The notes: a model not told the origin generated them from the letters alone. A stretch of DNA of 64,000 nucleotides from Streptomyces hilarionis (GCF_024539675.1 NZ_JAHHIT010000035.1:1-64000); one strand, 5' to 3'. Positions 24,909 through 34,374 are shown, counted from the first letter of the stretch. Numbers and translations are program-made.

Positions 24909-27307
24909 TGCTGATCCTCGCGAACGTGCGCGAACGCTGGTCCAGCTTCCTCGGAGCCTTCGTCGCCGTCCTGGTCGGCGCCGCCCTGATCTCGACCACC
25001 CTGGTCATCTACGACTCCGCCCGGCCCCGGGTCCAGCCCCGCTACGACGGCACCACCGCCCTGGCCCTGCCCCACAAGGCCGCCGACGCCGATGGCAGCC
25101 CCGAGGACCGGATGCCGTGGAGCAAGGCCGAGGCCGAGCCGCTGGTGGCCGGACTCGACAAGGTCCCGGGTGTGGCCGACGCCGTGGTGGACCGCTCCTT
25201 CTACGCCCAGGCGATCGAGGGTGGCAAGCCCGTCACCGACGAGGGTGCCCTGGAGTCAGGGCACGGCTGGTCCAGCGCGCGGATGGCGCCCTACAAACTG
25301 GTCTCCGGCCGCGCGCCGAGCGCCACGAACGAGGTCGTCGTGGACTGCGCGCTGGGCGTGGCCGCGGGCAGCCGCCTGACCGTCAACCTCACTGAGGGCC
25401 GCAAGCAGTTCACCGTGGTCGGTACCGTGGACGGCCCCGGCTACTACTTCAGCGAGGCGTTCGCCGCGCAGCACCAGCCTGGTGTCGGCGCCATCGCGCT
25501 GGTCGTCGATAAGGGAGCCGACACCGGCACGATCGTCACCGCCGCGAAGAAGGTCCTCGGCGACAGCGGCGACGTCGTATCCGGCGACGGCCGGTCCGAA
25601 CTGCAGCCGCAGTACATCGAGCACAAGCGCTTCCTGGGCGTCCAGCTCATCAGCGCCATGGCCATCCTCGGCCTGTTCACCACGGTGTTCGTGGTCGCCT
25701 CCATGCTGGTCCTGGCGACCGGGATGCGGCGGCGCGAGATCGGTCTGCTGCGCACCATCGGCGCCGCCCCCCAGCAGGTCAAGCGCATGATCATCGGTGA
25801 GGCCGCAGTGGTCGGTCTGCTCGGCTCGATCGCCGGCTGCGTGGCCGGCGTGGTCGCCGCCCCGGTGCTGCGCTCCATTCTCGACAACCTGGACGTGGCG
25901 CCGCCGGGCATGGAGGTCACGGTCGCCGCCTGGCCGCTGCTCACGGCCTCCGTGATCGGTGTCGGCGTCAGCGTGATCGGTGCCTGGACCGCCGGCCGCG
26001 AGGCCGCCCGGATCGCCCCGATCGAGGCTCTCCTGGACAGCCGCTCCGCCAACCAGGGCATGGGGCGCGGCCGTTGGATCGCCGGCCTGGCCGTCCTCGG
26101 GGCCGGTGTGCTCCTGGCCATCGGCACCGCCACCTCCAGCGCCGACAACCGCATCAACATAGCGATCTTCGCCACCATGACGCTGATCGTCGCGGCCGCC
26201 CTGCTGACCCCCGCGTTCATCGGACCCGTCGGCCGGTTCCTGACCGCCCCGTTCCAGCGCGGCGGCTCCGCGGGCCCGGTCCTGATCCGGGCCGAGCTCG
26301 TCGCCAACCCGCGCCGGGCCGCCTCCCTGGTGGCCCCCGTGATCGCCGCCGTCGGCTTCGCGGTGCTGCTCAGCGGCATGGTGGAGACCATGCGCGTGGC
26401 CTACCCGGCCGGCGAGGCGCTGAAGGTCTCGGGACAGACGATCGTCACCCCGTTCGGCACCCCCGGGAACACCGACGAGGTCGTCGCCGCCAACCCGGTG
26501 GGCAAGGCGGCCCTGCCGACCCGCGCGTTCGTCCTCAAGGCCGACAAGGGCACCGAGCAGGCCGGGAACGCCACCGTCCTGGACGTCCTGGGCAGCCGGG
26601 ACCCGCGCTGGAGCAAGCCGGGCGAGGCCGTCCTCGGCGAGCGCACCGCCAAGAAGCTGGGCCTGGCCAAGGGCGAGGAGGTTCCGGTCCGGTTCGCCGA
26701 CGGCACCGCCGTCACCCTGCGCGTCGGCTCGGTCCTGCCCGACGACCCGGCCCGCGGTGACTTCGTGGTCTCCCGCGACCTGGTCCGCGCCCACGACCCG
26801 GCCGCGCTCACCGACGACATCTTCGTCCCCGGCGATGCCAAGGCCTCCGGCGCCGTCCCCGGCACCGCCCTGCACGACGCCGCCGAGTACGCCCTGGCCG
26901 ACTACCAGACCGACGCCAAGCTCACCGACAGCCTCGCCATGATGCTGATCGCCATCGCCGTCGGCTACAGCGTGATCGCCGTGGCCAACAGCATGGCCAT
27001 GGCTGCCCACGGCCGACGCCGCGACTTCGGGGTCATGAAGTCCGCCGGCGGCACCGTCGGCCAGCTGCTCCTGGTCTCGGTCGGCGAGACGTCCCTGGTC
27101 ATCGTCGTCGGCGCCGCCCTCGGCATCCTGGTGACGCTGCCCCCACTGGCAGGCATGGCCTCCGGCCTCTCCCAGGCCACCGGCTCCGACGTGAGCCTGC
27201 ACCTGAGCACCGGCACCCTCACCACCGCCGTCCTCGGCACCCTCATGGCGGCCGTCCTCGCCGGCCTCGCGATGACCGCGAGGACCCTGAGCAGGCAGGC
27301 GGTGTAA
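24908..27307 (+). CDS. FtsX-like ABC transporter permease
   Basis: 799 residues with the eight-helix (4+4) duplicated FtsX layout: helix at ~15-35 (FLGAFVAVLVGAALISTTLV), an extracellular domain to ~240, three helices (~245-375; LISAMAILGLFTTVFVVASM; GEAAVVGLLGSIAGCVAGVV; WPLLTASVIGVGVSVIGAWT), a second set from ~390, a second extracellular domain, and three C-terminal helices (LAMMLIAIAVGYSVIAVANS etc.). ATG 24908 overlaps the ATPase stop. Such pairs pump peptides or antibiotics, or do mechanotransmission; the substrate is unknown. Confidence 0.92.
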   Translation: MLILANVRERWSSFLGAFVAVLVGAALISTTLVIYDSARPRVQPRYDGTTALALPHKAADADGSPEDRMPWSKAEAEPLVAGLDKVPGVADAVVDRSFYAQAIEGGKPVTDEGALESGHGWSSARMAPYKLVSGRAPSATNEVVVDCALGVAAGSRLTVNLTEGRKQFTVVGTVDGPGYYFSEAFAAQHQPGVGAIALVVDKGADTGTIVTAAKKVLGDSGDVVSGDGRSELQPQYIEHKRFLGVQLISAMAILGLFTTVFVVASMLVLATGMRRREIGLLRTIGAAPQQVKRMIIGEAAVVGLLGSIAGCVAGVVAAPVLRSILDNLDVAPPGMEVTVAAWPLLTASVIGVGVSVIGAWTAGREAARIAPIEALLDSRSANQGMGRGRWIAGLAVLGAGVLLAIGTATSSADNRINIAIFATMTLIVAAALLTPAFIGPVGRFLTAPFQRGGSAGPVLIRAELVANPRRAASLVAPVIAAVGFAVLLSGMVETMRVAYPAGEALKVSGQTIVTPFGTPGNTDEVVAANPVGKAALPTRAFVLKADKGTEQAGNATVLDVLGSRDPRWSKPGEAVLGERTAKKLGLAKGEEVPVRFADGTAVTLRVGSVLPDDPARGDFVVSRDLVRAHDPAALTDDIFVPGDAKASGAVPGTALHDAAEYALADYQTDAKLTDSLAMMLIAIAVGYSVIAVANSMAMAAHGRRRDFGVMKSAGGTVGQLLLVSVGETSLVIVVGAALGILVTLPPLAGMASGLSQATGSDVSLHLSTGTLTTAVLGTLMAAVLAGLAMTARTLSRQAV

Positions 27308-27309
27308 TA

Positions 27310-27930
27310 AGCACGGGGCCTTGACCCGGGATCTTGGACACGGGCCATGCGGCTTGGGCCGGGGTAGTTGATGTTGTGTCGAGTGCTGTCTCGTAGGCGA
27401 TGGAACTGCGTTGTCCGAGGCGGGAGTGTCGGCGTCGGGTGTTACAGCGGTTGAGCCAACGGAACACGTCGAGACGGGCCTCGCGTTAGCTGGATCAGCG
27501 CTTTCGGCCCTGAAGCGTCTCGCGTTTGAGCGTCGCCTTGAAGGACTCCGCGGGCGTGCTGTCCGCCGAGCTGCCGACAGCGCTCATCGACTGGCGGACG
27601 CCGGCCTGGCGGCAGGCGTCGCCGAAGACCCGGCTGTACTGGGCCCCGCCGGTGTGTATGACCACCCCGGCCAGGCTTCCACGGGTCTGTTCGGCGGCCG
27701 CGAGGTCGGTGCGCATGTGGTCCGCGATCGCCCAGCCGGCCAGGCGGCGTGAAGTGAAAACGAGGTCGATGACGGTGGCCAAATACAGGAACTCCCCGCC
27801 GTCCAGCGGGAGACAGGTGATGTCGCCGACGTACCTCGCGTTCGGCTCGCTTGCCGTGAAGTCGCGGCCGATGACGTCGGGGGCCTTCCCGCGGCCGGGT
27901 CCGCGTGAAGCCTGATGGGCGCCCGGCTCA
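27310..27930 (-). pseudogene. IS3-family transposase remnant
   Basis: Reads VIGRDFTASEPNARYVGDIT, then CLPLDGGEFLYLATVIDLVF, ADHMRTDLAAAEQTRGSLAG, and later SAVGSSADSTPAESFKATLK with ETLQGRKR, then in another frame FRWLNRCNTRRRHSRLGQRS. This is the rve core of an IS3-group OrfB. The second catalytic Asp is lost (HTGGAQYS instead of HTDHGxQYxS), residues are deleted after MRTDL, the frame is broken near 27480, and orfA is absent. It is inactive. Confidence 0.75.
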
Positions 27931-28124
27931 ACTGTGTACGACGTGCTAGCTGTATTGACCACGAGCGTTGTTAACGGGGGCCGTCCCACCAGCGGTCGCA
28001 GGCGTCGTCGGGATCGGCGACGTCCAGGCGCGCCAGGACCTCTCAAGGTCCCCCACACACAACTCGGGTGCCGGCAGGGGAGCAGAGGGCGGCCACGTAT
28101 GACTCCCGGTTCGTGCCGATCCGA

Positions 28125-28430
28125 TCAGGGTGAAATGAAGATGAGTGCGGCGGTCGGCAGGAGAGTACCCAGGATGCTGAGCGACCAGTAGCCGCGAACG
28201 TCGAGCGAAGTCCGGCGTGCCAGAGGTCGGTTAGCGGCAGACCAGAGCAGCAGGTACAGAGCGACGATGGGGACGATGATCACCAGCCACAGGGCCATGC
28301 CGTCGTTCTCTGTGGGTTCCCGAGGCCCTGCCCAGTTTGCCGCGACGAACCAGAGCAGCCAGATCGGCACCACTGCCGGGACTCCAAGCAGCAGGTTCAC
28401 GCCCAGGGCTGTATACCAACGTCCGGCCAC
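28125..28430 (-). CDS. Three-helix membrane protein
   Basis: 101 residues from a GTG with GGGGAGGGG upstream. Hydrophobic segments: ~8-32 (ALGVNLLLGVPAVVPIWLLW), ~47-65 (ALWLVIIVPIVALYLLLWSA) and ~82-98 (SLSILGTLLPTAALIFISP). The short loops carry charged residues (GPREPTENDG; RPLARRTSLD). Family unknown. It is divergent from another small membrane gene 33 bp away, so the two may share a promoter region and a role. 27931-28124 shows nothing clear. Confidence 0.65.
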   Translation of the reverse strand: MAGRWYTALGVNLLLGVPAVVPIWLLWFVAANWAGPREPTENDGMALWLVIIVPIVALYLLLWSAANRPLARRTSLDVRGYWSLSILGTLLPTAALIFISP

Positions 28431-28463
28431 CTCGACCCCTCCCCGTAATCCTCAGGAGGAAAA

Positions 28464-28715
28464 ATGTACCCACAGGCAGCGGCGATAGCAGACAACTGGC
28501 CAGCAACCATCGTCATGTTGCTCCTCGGAGGCGCTGTCATCGCATTCTTTCTGATCAAGGGGAAGAAGAGGTGGAAACACCTCGCACGTCGCGCCTGCCC
28601 GCGGCTGGTTCCAGCCGCTTGCCGCTGCGGAGGACCGCAGATGTCCTCGCGCCGGCGGACGAAGTCGGCACGAAGGGCGGCACCTACGCCTGCCGTCACC
28701 CGCGCGACGCGGTGA
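28464..28715 (+). CDS. Small single-helix membrane protein
   Basis: 83 residues from an ATG with a very good site (AGGAGG then AAAA). One hydrophobic helix at ~12-32 (WPATIVMLLLGGAVIAFFLI), then basic GKKRWKHLARRA and a cysteine pair (CRCGG). The last ~45 residues look unlike normal coding sequence, so the gene may originally have ended sooner or be joined to foreign sequence, since Tn3-like debris follows. Function unknown. Confidence 0.5.
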   Translation: MYPQAAAIADNWPATIVMLLLGGAVIAFFLIKGKKRWKHLARRACPRLVPAACRCGGPQMSSRRRTKSARRAAPTPAVTRATR

Positions 28716-28794
28716 GTACCCGACCTTTGGTGCGGAAGCCCCTCCCCCACCCCCGCGCAGAGGCCGAGCGCCGCCTGCGGGCCGCCCACGACCC

Positions 28795-29035
28795 CGCCCT
28801 CGACGCGGAGTTCGCGGAGATCGTGCGACAGCTACTGGAGGAGGGCTGGACAATCGAGCCGGAGGACCTGGCCCGCATCTCGCCGTACCTGACCGAGCGC
28901 GTCAACCGGTTCGGCGAGTACTCCACCCACGAACTCGGCATCCAGCCCGAGGCGTACGAGACGAAGCTGAATGTCGACTTCACCCAGCTCCACGAGCAGG
29001 CCCCGACTGCCGCCGACCTTGGTCAAGCCGCCTGA
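28795..29035 (+). mobile_element. Tn3-family transposase C-terminal fragment (probable)
   Basis: About 80 residues (FAEIVRQLLEEGWTIEPEDL, then ARISPYLTERVNRFGEYSTH, ELGIQPEAYETKLNVDFTQL, ending ADLGQAA) resemble the tail of Tn3-family TnpA proteins of actinobacteria. The rest of the transposase and the 38-bp ends are absent. The match is from memory of the (L)SPYLTEHIxRFGEYxTxEL motif. 29036-29315 holds only the promoter region of the next gene. Confidence 0.5.
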
Positions 29036-29315
29036 GCCGGCCTCCATACCGTTCGCTGTTGCCGTCGCCGATCAACCTCGGCGGCGGCACCGGCTGCACG
29101 CCCCTTTCACCAGCGGCACCCGTGCTGTGGCCGCTCGGATGGGTTCCCTCAGGGTCCGCTGACGGCAGGACCTCGGCCTGCCCGCAGTGGCCTGACCTAG
29201 GAGCAAGGACCGAGAAGTGTCACCTATTGACCACCGGCTGACCGCGGTCTGCCGACCGATTCGTCGGATCCCAGGGAACGATGGAGAACACCGAACCGCG
29301 CCGGAAGGACATGTC

Positions 29316-30752
29316 ATGACCGCCACCGCACCCAAGGCCCCGACTGCACCAGGGGTGCGGTCCTGGTGGGGGATTCCCTACGCCACCGCCGAGCGGTACT
29401 GCCGCCCCGTGGTCGCGGACTTCGATCCGGACCTCCCTTACGACCGCAAGGGCGTCGTCTCCGTGCAGCCCGACAGCGGCGACTGGCTGGAGGCGGACAG
29501 CGGGATGGGCGAGGACTGCCTGAACCTGAACGTGTGGGCCCCCGAGCAGCCGGCCTCGAAGGCGCTTCCTGTGACCGTGTACATCCACGGCGGCGGATTC
29601 GAGTACGGCGCGAACACACAGATCACCTCGAACGCCGCCGGTCTCGCCGCGACGGGGCGCGTGGTGGGCGTGTCCATCAACTACCGGCTCGGCGCACTGG
29701 GCCCGCTCTCGCTCTCGCACTACGGCGGGAAGCTCGCCGAGGCCAGCAACCTCTTCCTCCAGGACATCATCGCCGCGCTCACCTGGATCCAGCGGAACAT
29801 CGCCCACTTCGGCGGCGACCCCGACAACGTCACCGTCTACGGTCACAGCGGCGGCGCCTATTCCACCTTCGGGCTGCTCGGGGCTTCCTCCGCCGACGGC
29901 CTGTACCGGCGCCTGGCCGGGTTCTCCGGCGGGCCGGCCCGCTCCGTCCCGGCCTGGTGGGCCGAGGAAATCGCGCACCTGTTCGTCACTGAACTCGGCG
30001 TCGCGGACAACCCGGAGAAGCTGCTGGACCTCGACCCGCTCTCCCTGCGGGACGCCCTGCGCCAGGTCGCCCCGACGGACCTCGGAGTCCGCGGCGGGGT
30101 GGACAACAAGGCCACCGGCGTCGTCCTGGACATCGGGCAGCCCGGTGCGGTGGTGCACGCCCACCCCATGGACGTCCTCGCCTCGGGCGCGCACCGCGAC
30201 GTCGACATCCTGCTGAGCATGGCCAGCGACGACATGGGCTGGTGGGTGGCGAACGACCTCGACCGCTTCGACCCGGGCACCGTCGACCGCGTCGTCGACG
30301 AGGTCGCGGGGTGGCGCATCTCCCGCTCCCGCGCACAGAAGATCGTCGACGCCTACGACCAGGGCGGCCGTACCCCGGCCGAGGTCCGCGCCGCGGTCAT
30401 GGCGGACTACCTCTTCGCGATCCCCGCCGCCCGCGGCGCCCTGGCCCACGCCGCCGCCGGCGGCAACGCCCACCTTCTGATGATCGGCCCCGCCGAGGGC
30501 GCGCCCGCCGTGCACGGCACCGAGATGTACGCCCTGGTCGGCCAGGAACAGCCGGGCCGCAGCGCGGAGCAGGCCGAGCGTGACACCCGTATCCGCGACA
30601 TCGTCCTCGACTTCGCCACCGGCGAGCACTCCCGCCTGTGGCCCGCCGTCACGGACCAGCCGACCTCAGAAACCGTCGGCGGCTCTCCCTTCGAGGGCAC
30701 CGCCCACTACCAGCAGGTCCTCGACCTCTGGGAAGGCATCGACCGCCCCTGA
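29316..30752 (+). CDS. Carboxylesterase/lipase family protein (type B)
   Basis: 478 residues of the carboxylesterase family: GEDCLNLNVWAP signature, oxyanion loop VTVYIHGGGFEYG, nucleophile in VTVYGHSGGAYSTFGLLGAS (GHSGG, Ser near 191), acid residue in the ~310 region and histidine in VHGTEMYAL near 405. It is cytosolic (no signal peptide). ATG 29316 has GGAAGGA upstream. It should hydrolyse carboxylic esters. The next genes (oxidoreductase, SnoaL-like) follow within 50 bp, and an AraC regulator lies just beyond, so this looks like a small catabolic operon for an ester or lactone. Confidence 0.9.
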   Translation: MTATAPKAPTAPGVRSWWGIPYATAERYCRPVVADFDPDLPYDRKGVVSVQPDSGDWLEADSGMGEDCLNLNVWAPEQPASKALPVTVYIHGGGFEYGANTQITSNAAGLAATGRVVGVSINYRLGALGPLSLSHYGGKLAEASNLFLQDIIAALTWIQRNIAHFGGDPDNVTVYGHSGGAYSTFGLLGASSADGLYRRLAGFSGGPARSVPAWWAEEIAHLFVTELGVADNPEKLLDLDPLSLRDALRQVAPTDLGVRGGVDNKATGVVLDIGQPGAVVHAHPMDVLASGAHRDVDILLSMASDDMGWWVANDLDRFDPGTVDRVVDEVAGWRISRSRAQKIVDAYDQGGRTPAEVRAAVMADYLFAIPAARGALAHAAAGGNAHLLMIGPAEGAPAVHGTEMYALVGQEQPGRSAEQAERDTRIRDIVLDFATGEHSRLWPAVTDQPTSETVGGSPFEGTAHYQQVLDLWEGIDRP

Positions 30753-30796
30753 CGACCGACGGGCGATACGGAACAACACGGAGCGAGGTACTCGAC

Positions 30797-31819
30797 ATGA
30801 GCCGACCAACAGCAGTCGGCGGCGCCGCACCGGCGACGATGCGGGCCGTCGTCGTCACCCGGCCCGGCGGCCCGGACGCACTTCAGATCAAGGATGTTCC
30901 GGTGCCCGTCCGCAAGCCCGGCTGGGTGCGGATCCAGGTGAAGGCCTTCGGCGTCAACGAGTCCGAAGTCACCACCCGCAAAGGCGAGTCGGACGCGGAG
31001 GTGACCTACCCGCGCATCCCCGGCATCGAAGGCGTCGGCCTGGTCGACGAGGCCGACGAGGACAGCGGACTGCGGCCCGGGCAGCAGGTCGCGACGATGA
31101 TGGGCGGCATGGGCCGGTCCTTCGACGGCGCCTACGCCCAGTACGTGACCGTCCCCGCCGGGCAGGTCATCCCCTTCGGCACCGATCTGCCGTGGGAGGT
31201 AATCGGCGCGCTGCCGGAGATGTTCCAAACCGCCTACGGATCACTGACCCGCGGCCTGGACCTGAAGGCCGGGCAGACGCTGCTGATCCGCGGCGGCACC
31301 TCCACGGTCGGGCTCAGCGCGGCGACGATGGCCAAGGACATCGGTGCCACCGTCATCTCCACCACCCGGCACGCCGGGCGGGCCGGCGAACTGCGGACGA
31401 TGGGCGTCGCCCACCCAGTGGTGGACGACGGGAAGATCGCCGAGAAGATCCGGGACCTCGCGCCGCAGGGCGTGGACGCGGCGCTGGAGCTGGTGGGCTG
31501 CACGGCCCTACCCGACACGCTGGGATGCGTGCGGGTACACGGCACCGCCTGCTTCACCGGCGCCCTCGCCGGCGGGTGGGCCATCCCCGACTTCACCCCG
31601 TTCATGATCCCCAGCGGGGTGCGGCTGACCAGCTACGCGGGCGAGGCCGCCGACCTGCCCGCCGCGGTGTTCCAGCAGCAGCTCCAGGGCATCGCCGAGG
31701 GCCGGCTCAAGGTCCCGGTCGCGAAGACCTACCGAGGCCTGGAGCAGGTGCGCGATGCCCAGACCGATGTCGAGTCCAGCACCACGCCAGGCAAGCACGT
31801 CGTGCTCCTCGACGACTGA
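30797..31819 (+). CDS. Zinc-independent MDR oxidoreductase (quinone oxidoreductase-like)
   Basis: 340 residues: TMRAVVVTRPGGPDALQIKD, then VKAFGVNESEVTTRKGESD, PGIEGVGLVDEADEDSGLRP, and nucleotide-binding QTLLIRGGTSTVGLSAATMA (in place of the usual GGVGxxA). No zinc-ligand cysteines are seen, so it probably reduces C=C or quinone bonds with NADPH. ATG 30797 follows GAGCGAGG. It lies 44 bp after the carboxylesterase and 54 bp before the SnoaL-like gene, in one likely transcript. Confidence 0.88.
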   Translation: MSRPTAVGGAAPATMRAVVVTRPGGPDALQIKDVPVPVRKPGWVRIQVKAFGVNESEVTTRKGESDAEVTYPRIPGIEGVGLVDEADEDSGLRPGQQVATMMGGMGRSFDGAYAQYVTVPAGQVIPFGTDLPWEVIGALPEMFQTAYGSLTRGLDLKAGQTLLIRGGTSTVGLSAATMAKDIGATVISTTRHAGRAGELRTMGVAHPVVDDGKIAEKIRDLAPQGVDAALELVGCTALPDTLGCVRVHGTACFTGALAGGWAIPDFTPFMIPSGVRLTSYAGEAADLPAAVFQQQLQGIAEGRLKVPVAKTYRGLEQVRDAQTDVESSTTPGKHVVLLDD

Positions 31820-31873
31820 CGATACCCACCACTCCATGTCCGCACCGGCCGCGGCATGCACGAAGGGAAGATC

Positions 31874-32332
31874 ATGCCTACCGTTCCTGTCGACGAAGCG
31901 AACTGCACGGACGAGCAGAAGCAGCTCGCCGAGCACCTCATCGGGCTGGAGAAGAGCGCCCTGGACAAATGGTTCAACGGCGACGTCTCCGGATACCGCG
32001 AACTGTGGTCGCGCAGGAGCTTCACCTACTTCGACGGCGCCCATCTGGAACGCGTCGAGGACCACGACACCATCGACGCCTTCCTGGACGGAGTGGACGG
32101 AAAGCTCCATGCCGAGGAGTACGACTTCCGTAGCCCGCGCGTGCAGTTCGGTGACGACATGGCCCTACTGACCTACCAGCTGTACGCGAACACCAACCTC
32201 ATCGACATGAAGTACAACTGCATCGAGCTGTACCAGAAGGAAGAGGGGTCCCAGTGGCGCGTCATCCACTCCACCTGGTCGTTCATTCGCCCGATGGACA
32301 TGGACTTCGGTTCCGCGGAGAAGATCGTCTGA
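31874..32332 (+). CDS. SnoaL/DUF4440-like (NTF2 fold) protein
   Basis: 152 residues: LIGLEKSALDKWFNGDVSGY, then RELWSRRSFTYFDGAHLERV, DFRSPRVQFGDDMALLTYQL and WRVIHSTWSFIRP. This is the NTF2-like cone of SnoaL/DUF4440 proteins, which bind or isomerise small hydrophobic substrates. The start at 31874 has GAAGGGAAG upstream. It is third gene of the carboxylesterase cluster, so it may act on the same metabolite. The remaining 200 bp to the AraC stop are empty. Confidence 0.78.
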   Translation: MPTVPVDEANCTDEQKQLAEHLIGLEKSALDKWFNGDVSGYRELWSRRSFTYFDGAHLERVEDHDTIDAFLDGVDGKLHAEEYDFRSPRVQFGDDMALLTYQLYANTNLIDMKYNCIELYQKEEGSQWRVIHSTWSFIRPMDMDFGSAEKIV

Positions 32333-32533
32333 GAACCGTCAGTACGCCCTCCTCCGAGGGCATCGATCGACCTGCGGATGGCTCCTGAGGGCGAACCCAG
32401 GAAGGTCTCTTTGGCGAGGAAAGCGCGCAGATGCGGCACGTGGAGGCAGCCGACGAGGTCGTCATGATCGCGCTCACACCTCCGGCCCGGACGGCCGGAT
32501 GAGGACGGGGCCGCGGAGCCCGGAGCAGCCCGC

Positions 32534-33478
32534 TCACGGAGGGCTCGTAGCCCCTGCGGCCTCGCTCGCCGCGAACGCGGCCGGAGTAAGACCGGTGCGG
32601 TCGCGGAAGAAGCGGCCGAAGTTCGCGGGATCGGAGAAACCGAGCTGGGCGGCCACGGCCCGGGCGTCCCACCGGCCGTCGCCCAGCAGGCGCCGGGCTT
32701 CGAGCAGGCGACGCTCGTCGATGAGCTCCCGCACCCCCTTGCCGGTGGCGTCCCGGGTGGCGCGGCTGAGGGTACGGACCGAACAGCCCAACAGGCGCGC
32801 GTAGTCCGCGGCCTGGTGCAGCTCGCGGAAGTGCAGCTCCAAGGCGTCCAGGAAGCGCCCGTACCTGTCACGGCGGCCCGCGTCGGCCGTGGCCCTGGCG
32901 ATTGTGGCGGCTCCCGGGGCGCCCGCGAGGCGCAGCAGCAGGGATTCGAGCAGGCTGCGGCGCAGGGCGTGGTGGACGTCCAGGGGGCGGCGGCCGAGGG
33001 CGCGGTGTTCGTCCAGGAGCTGGAGGGCTGTCTGGTGGAGCCAGGTGGCGTCGTCGGGGTGTGGGGTGAGCACGGCGGGCGCGTCGTGCGCGGTGAGGGG
33101 GGCCAGGAGGCGAGCGATGTCGGGCCGCAGGACGTCGGGTTCGAAGAGGATGAACGGGCCGCGGGCGGCACCAGGGGGATGCCAGCACTGCGCGTGTCCG
33201 GGTCGTACCCACAGCCACTGACCGGGTCCGATGGTGCGGGTGAGGTGGTCGACATCGTGCCGCAGTTCGCCCTCGGTGACCGCGATGAGGTAGTGGAAGG
33301 TGGCGCGGCCCGGCCGGGGCGGATTCCACGGCCAGTCATCGTGATGGGCGAAGAAGTCCTCCACGGTGCTCACCTCCAGCCCGTAGGGGGTGCCGACGGG
33401 GGGCTGGAAGCCGAACAGCGGAATCTCGGCCGCTGCGGCCCGCCCGCCGCCTGAGCTGGGGTGTCGCTTGTCGACCAT
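32534..33478 (-). CDS. AraC-family transcriptional regulator
   Basis: 314 residues. An N-terminal cupin-like effector domain (ATFHYLIAVTEGELRHDVDH; GPGQWLWVRPGHAQCWHPPG) and a C-terminal double helix-turn-helix (DYARLLGCSVRTLSRATRDA; ARAVAAQLGFSDPANFGRFF, then RDRTGLTPAAF). ATG 33478 is used; a longer frame exists. It is the nearest regulator to the carboxylesterase operon, which ends 200 bp away convergently, and may control it or the MmcQ genes from which it is divergent (135 bp). Confidence 0.88.
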   Translation of the reverse strand: MVDKRHPSSGGGRAAAAEIPLFGFQPPVGTPYGLEVSTVEDFFAHHDDWPWNPPRPGRATFHYLIAVTEGELRHDVDHLTRTIGPGQWLWVRPGHAQCWHPPGAARGPFILFEPDVLRPDIARLLAPLTAHDAPAVLTPHPDDATWLHQTALQLLDEHRALGRRPLDVHHALRRSLLESLLLRLAGAPGAATIARATADAGRRDRYGRFLDALELHFRELHQAADYARLLGCSVRTLSRATRDATGKGVRELIDERRLLEARRLLGDGRWDARAVAAQLGFSDPANFGRFFRDRTGLTPAAFAASEAAGATSPP

Positions 33479-33613
33479 CACATGTCCGCAGCCTACCCGC
33501 CTTTTCGTCGGCTCCGAAGGAAGGATGGGACGTGCCGTCCCGATCGCGACGTGCCCACGCATCCTTCGATGCCGCAGCCCACCACCACCTCACGGAAAGA
33601 CGACACCTCTCCC

Positions 33614-34009
33614 ATGAACGAATCGACCCTCCACAAGACGGCCGCCGACTACGCGCAGGGACTCCCCGGAGCCCAGCTGGAGCACCCCTTCGGCGACGAC
33701 TGGGACGTCTTCAAGGTGCGCGGCAAGGTATTCATGCTGATGACCGAGGTCCCCGGCCGCCCAGTCGTGATCCTCAAGGCGGACCCCGGCGAGGCCCTCG
33801 CCCTGCGGGAACACAACAGCCACATCAGCCCGGGCTACCACATGAACAAAAAGCACTGGATCACGCTGGAGGGCGGGGACGGCGTCGACGACTCGCTCAT
33901 CAGGGAGCTCGTCACCGACTCCTACCGGCTCGTCGTCGCCGGCCTGCCCAAGGCCGAGCGGCCCGTCGACCCGCACACCTACGGCGGCACAACTCGGGCA
34001 GCCCGGTGA
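33614..34009 (+). CDS. MmcQ/YjbR-family DNA-binding protein (copy 1)
   Basis: 131 residues: ADYAQGLPGAQLEHPFGDDW, then DVFKVRGKVFMLMTEVPGRP, VVILKADPGEALALREHNSH, PGYHMNKKHWITLEGG and SYRLVVAGLPKAERP. This is the YjbR (MmcQ) fold, double-wing DNA-binding-like but of unknown role. Its stop overlaps the start of a second, homologous gene (GTGA). Both are divergent from the AraC gene. Confidence 0.85.
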   Translation: MNESTLHKTAADYAQGLPGAQLEHPFGDDWDVFKVRGKVFMLMTEVPGRPVVILKADPGEALALREHNSHISPGYHMNKKHWITLEGGDGVDDSLIRELVTDSYRLVVAGLPKAERPVDPHTYGGTTRAAR

Positions 34010-34374
34010 ACACCGCCGGAGAGCGGGTCCAGGACACCGCCCGCCAGACGGCCCTCGCGCTGCCCGGAACGGATCACGGTTACCCGTTCACGGAGCACCT
34101 GGACGTCTACAAGGTCGCGGGCAAGGTGTTCCTGATCGTCACCGACGACCCGGACGAGCAGATCATCACGGTCAAGTGCGAACCTGAACACGCGAGCGCG
34201 CACGTTCGCCGCTACGCCTCGATCACGCCCGGCCGCTATCTCGACAAACGGCACTGGATCTCACTGGGACCGGGCCCCGGCATCACCAAGCGACTGGTCA
34301 CCGACGCAGTCGAGGACTCCTACGACCTGGTCGTCGATCGGCTGCCGAAGCGCGCCCGCCCTGGCGCCCGTTGA
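34006..34374 (+). CDS. MmcQ/YjbR-family DNA-binding protein (copy 2)
   Basis: 122 residues from GTG 34006, coupled to the previous stop. It repeats the same layout: QTALALPGTDHGYPFTEHLD, then VYKVAGKVFLIVTDDPDEQI, ITVKCEPEHA, PGRYLDKRHWISLGPG and SYDLVVDRLPKRARP. The two copies are clearly homologous but diverged. They may form a heterodimer. Function not established for the family. Confidence 0.85.
   Translation: MNTAGERVQDTARQTALALPGTDHGYPFTEHLDVYKVAGKVFLIVTDDPDEQIITVKCEPEHASAHVRRYASITPGRYLDKRHWISLGPGPGITKRLVTDAVEDSYDLVVDRLPKRARPGAR

Noticed and set aside
25256..27202. 648-residue open frame opposite the FtsX permease
   Set aside because: Gly/Asp/His-rich antisense shadow; the plus-strand membrane helices are unmistakable.
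29220..30629. 469-residue open frame opposite the carboxylesterase
   Set aside because: Antisense shadow with no domain; the esterase motifs on the plus strand are complete.
30580..32133. 517-residue open frame across the oxidoreductase gene
   Set aside because: Arg/Pro-rich shadow of the genes at 30797 and 31874, with no ribosome site or domain.
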